From an uncultured Planctomycetaceae bacterium (GTDB taxonomy: Bacteria; Planctomycetota; Planctomycetia; Pirellulales; UBA1268), in NCBI GenBank assembly GCA_937900985.1, contig CALCGM010000597.1, positions 1 to 7,642 on the forward strand: DNA of 7,642 nucleotides, in the 5' to 3' direction. Positions 6,095 through 7,642 of the stretch are shown piece by piece. Position numbers and translations under genes: made by a program. Position 1 is the first letter of the stretch. Each line of letters begins with the position of its first letter. Under the pieces are notes generated by a model. It ran no database searches. It saw nothing but the letters and a program-made list of their open reading frames with translations, and had not been told where the DNA came from.

Positions 6095-7544
6095 ACAACA
6101 AGGGCTGGCCGTCGATGGGGTTCAACAGCTCATTCGCTCCCCCGCTTCCGGCATTGCTGACCGCATCGACCAGCGGACTCGTCGTCAGCGGCACGGCTCC
6201 CTGAGGAAGCGACTCAAAGAAATCGATGCCTGTGATCTCGGAGATGGCGAAGGTGTCGCCGCTGGTTGTCAGTGACGCATTGTTAAACAGCGCCTGCAGG
6301 GCCGCCTGATCTTGGCTGGCCGTCGCCATGACGAAACTAAACTCGTCGGCGGTCAGGTTGCCGCCGGTCAGCTCGATGTAGGTGTCGTTGCCAGCAAAGA
6401 AATCGTCCCAGTTCAAGGGCACCACCACGCTGGAGTCGAAGTTGATCGTGCCACCAGCGGCTGCGGTCAATGGCATGCCCTCGTAGTCGAATGGTTCATT
6501 CGAACCATTGCTGAAGACTGAGTTGTAGAGAATCGTAGATGCCTCCACGTTGGCCACACCATCGGGCCCAGTCAGGATCCGCTGTGTCTGCTGCAGGGTT
6601 TCCCCATCATTCAACTCCAGGATGCTGTTCGTGAAGTTCAGTGTGCCGACTGCGCCACCAACATCCCCGCTAATCTGCAGTCCCCCTGAGTTGCTGAGAA
6701 CGGACGAGACGACGTTTGCCGTGCCGCCAAGCCACAGGAGTGCACCCGCACCATACGATCCTGTGATCGTCGAGTTTTGCATGTTGAGGGTGCTGGAAAT
6801 GCCCGCAATGCTGCCATTAAACACGGCATAGTCATCCCCTACCGCCACGACTTTACCGAAGGGAAAGTTGCGATTGAGGGCAATCCCGTCGAGATTCAAC
6901 GTCGCACCCTCGCGGGCATCAAAGGCACTGCGACCATCAACGCGGGTGTAGTTGACGATGTTGGTAAAGTGGCCACCATCCACACTCAGCGTCGCCTTGT
7001 CATTGACGCTCAGCAGTGACGCGACTCCATCAGCGTTGAGGTTTCGGATCGTCACGTTTACGCCACTGTTGTCTTGGCCAGAGATGCCTACTTCCGCGAA
7101 CGAGACACCCGCCGTCACCTCAACATCACCTGGCACCAGTGGCGACGAGTAGGCACTGCCGACGATGTTGGTTTTGGTTGCCACCAGCCCTCCCGTGGTG
7201 ATGTATGCAGGATTGGCCACCAGTGTGGCTCCATTACCCTCGACGGTCACCGACTCGGTGAAGCGGGTCAGCCAGGTTGGGCTGCCTGCGAGTGAGTCGC
7301 CATTGTCGGCATTGATTTGTAGCCCGCTCTGCACGCGGATCGTGTCGACACCTGGGGTGGTGTTGGCCTGATCGACTGCCCAGGCAAAAGACCCGACAGT
7401 GCTGGTCGTTCCCCAGAAGTCGAGCGTGACGTCGAAGTCCGCAGCGTTTGCAGCGGTTCCACTCATCAGCAGCACGGCAAGCAGGGCACATCGCTGCAAG
7501 AGGACAGACGAGAGACAACGACGCGAGGGAAGGTGGCGGTGCAT
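5685..7544 (-). CDS. PEP-CTERM sorted beta-helix surface protein, stop lost at 3' end
   Basis: This is an exported, probably cell-surface or extracellular protein processed by exosortase. The start chosen is ATG 7544, giving a signal peptide with hydrophobic core ALLAVLLMSG and cleavage after ANA (32-34); ATG 7598 would add 18 residues unlike a signal. The body (about 50-450) is rich in Asn, Gly, Thr, Ser and Val, with repeated short strands (VTIRNLNADG, ATLSVDGGHF, STLNMQNSTITGS, GTLNFTNSILELNDG), as expected of a right-handed parallel beta-helix. It ends with a choice-of-anchor-Q-like pattern (SPLVDAV, then YGSPRTNG..NTGAVQ, ending about residue 504). The sorting signal follows: VPEPSSW (508-514), a hydrophobic helix and WWRLRRR (to 532). 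A normal gene would stop here. Instead the frame continues 87 residues, Arg-rich and unstructured, through esterase DNA in the wrong frame to TGA 5685-5687. The extra tail may block exosortase sorting. The ligand or role is unknown. Confidence 0.85.
   Translation of the reverse strand: MHRHLPSRRCLSSVLLQRCALLAVLLMSGTAANAADFDVTLDFWGTTSTVGSFAWAVDQANTTPGVDTIRVQSGLQINADNGDSLAGSPTWLTRFTESVTVEGNGATLVANPAYITTGGLVATKTNIVGSAYSSPLVPGDVEVTAGVSFAEVGISGQDNSGVNVTIRNLNADGVASLLSVNDKATLSVDGGHFTNIVNYTRVDGRSAFDAREGATLNLDGIALNRNFPFGKVVAVGDDYAVFNGSIAGISSTLNMQNSTITGSYGAGALLWLGGTANVVSSVLSNSGGLQISGDVGGAVGTLNFTNSILELNDGETLQQTQRILTGPDGVANVEASTILYNSVFSNGSNEPFDYEGMPLTAAAGGTINFDSSVVVPLNWDDFFAGNDTYIELTGGNLTADEFSFVMATASQDQAALQALFNNASLTTSGDTFAISEITGIDFFESLPQGAVPLTTSPLVDAVSNAGSGGANELLNPIDGQPLLFDVYGSPRTNGLGFRNTGAVQAAPVPEPSSWVLAGMAAGTAGWWRLRRRAACGDDRWRRRLSHRCQHLGVVSHAGPGSGDGGGNRSADRRLWVTDRPRGSERHNRAGIHLWPADARGRRRADPDHQDRLGRQVAAH
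5940..5952 (-). other. Chimeric junction: PEP-CTERM tail joined to esterase body
   Basis: On the minus strand the codons for the Arg-rich PEP-CTERM tail (WWRLRRR, ending at 5949) run straight into sequence that in the next frame encodes LLAEMTDGDGG (from 5947), the interior of a SASA esterase. Neither the PEP-CTERM stop codon nor the esterase start region lies between them. The frames differ by one base. A deletion of the intergenic DNA plus the first 60-80 esterase codons explains it; misassembly is the alternative. Confidence 0.75.
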
Positions 7545-7642
7545 GGTGGTGGTTCCGAGGGCTGACTGCCGAGGCAGTCGCGGGAGAAAAGGCAGCACAA
7601 GGCTTCCTCCAGCGTCTGCCGGCAGCCGATGCTCCTCAGTTC
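7545..7642 (-). promoter_or_regulatory. Upstream region of the PEP-CTERM gene with two palindromes
   Basis: This leader holds GACTGCC-GA-GGCAGTC at 7564-7579 (7-bp arms, 20 bp before the ATG) and the perfect palindrome CTGCCGGCAG at 7616-7625. The first could form an RNA hairpin in the 5' leader, and either could bind a dimeric regulator. No clear sigma-70 or sigma-54 promoter was found in the 98 bp available, and no strong Shine-Dalgarno precedes ATG 7544. Confidence 0.4.
7564..7579. repeat. 7-bp inverted repeat in the PEP-CTERM gene leader
   Basis: GACTGCC and GGCAGTC are perfectly complementary arms separated by GA. As RNA this would fold as a 6-bp stem with a CGAG tetraloop, placed shortly before the start codon on the minus strand, where it could affect translation initiation. 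No T-tract follows it on either strand. Confidence 0.5.

Noticed and set aside
5201..6275. Long plus-strand frames (5201-5818 and 5622-6275) opposite the esterase remnant
   Set aside because: Both are antisense to recognisable esterase and PEP-CTERM sequence and lack domain features.
7545..7598. Upstream ATG 7598 as start of the PEP-CTERM protein
   Set aside because: It adds 18 residues without signal-peptide character before a normal signal peptide starting at ATG 7544, and these bases contain the leader hairpin.
7545..7642. Sigma-54 type promoter (GG-N10-GC), known for some PEP-CTERM genes
   Set aside because: The nearest minus-strand candidate around TGGAGGAAGCC has the wrong spacing between GG and GC.

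Overview
The window looks like accessory chromosome from a Planctomycetota bacterium (Pirellulales-like). The basis is a secreted formylglycine-type sulfatase, a PEP-CTERM beta-helix surface protein, a SASA-type carbohydrate esterase of a form familiar from planctomycetes, an IS91-like transposase end, and generally weak Shine-Dalgarno sequences. The assignment is an inference from gene content; no rRNA or tRNA marker is present.

Layout. At 1-273 (+) is the C-terminal end of an IS91-family transposase, cut by the window edge. It is followed by about 200 bp that probably holds the element's right end, with GTTC repeats at 8-bp spacing and an imperfect direct repeat. At 1101-478 (-) is an uncharacterised protein of 207 aa. 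It lies 20 bp downstream of an AraC-family regulator (2045-1122, -) and is probably co-transcribed with it. A 136-bp divergent intergenic region with an inverted repeat separates the regulator from an alpha/beta hydrolase with an apparent Asp nucleophile (2182-3165, +). The hydrolase overlaps by 4 bp the start of an exported sulfatase (3162-4799, +). This resembles a small regulated catabolic unit: a local AraC regulator controlling a hydrolase/sulfatase pair that could act on a sulfated substrate. The substrate cannot be read from the sequence.

The right half is on the minus strand. A PEP-CTERM sorted beta-helix protein (start 7544) is complete through its Arg-rich C-terminal tail at about 5949, but has no stop codon there. 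At that point the DNA passes directly into the body of a SASA/SGNH esterase in a different reading frame, missing the esterase's start, signal peptide and Ser-nucleophile block. This looks like a deletion (or misassembly) that joined two formerly separate genes, leaving the PEP-CTERM protein with an 87-residue nonsense tail and the esterase as a 5'-truncated remnant.

I see no CRISPR array, defence system, RNA gene, phage module or clearly novel system. The most notable points are the chimeric PEP-CTERM/esterase junction, the atypical catalytic motifs of the hydrolase, the coupled hydrolase-sulfatase pair with its possible operator, and the unidentified protein after the regulator.
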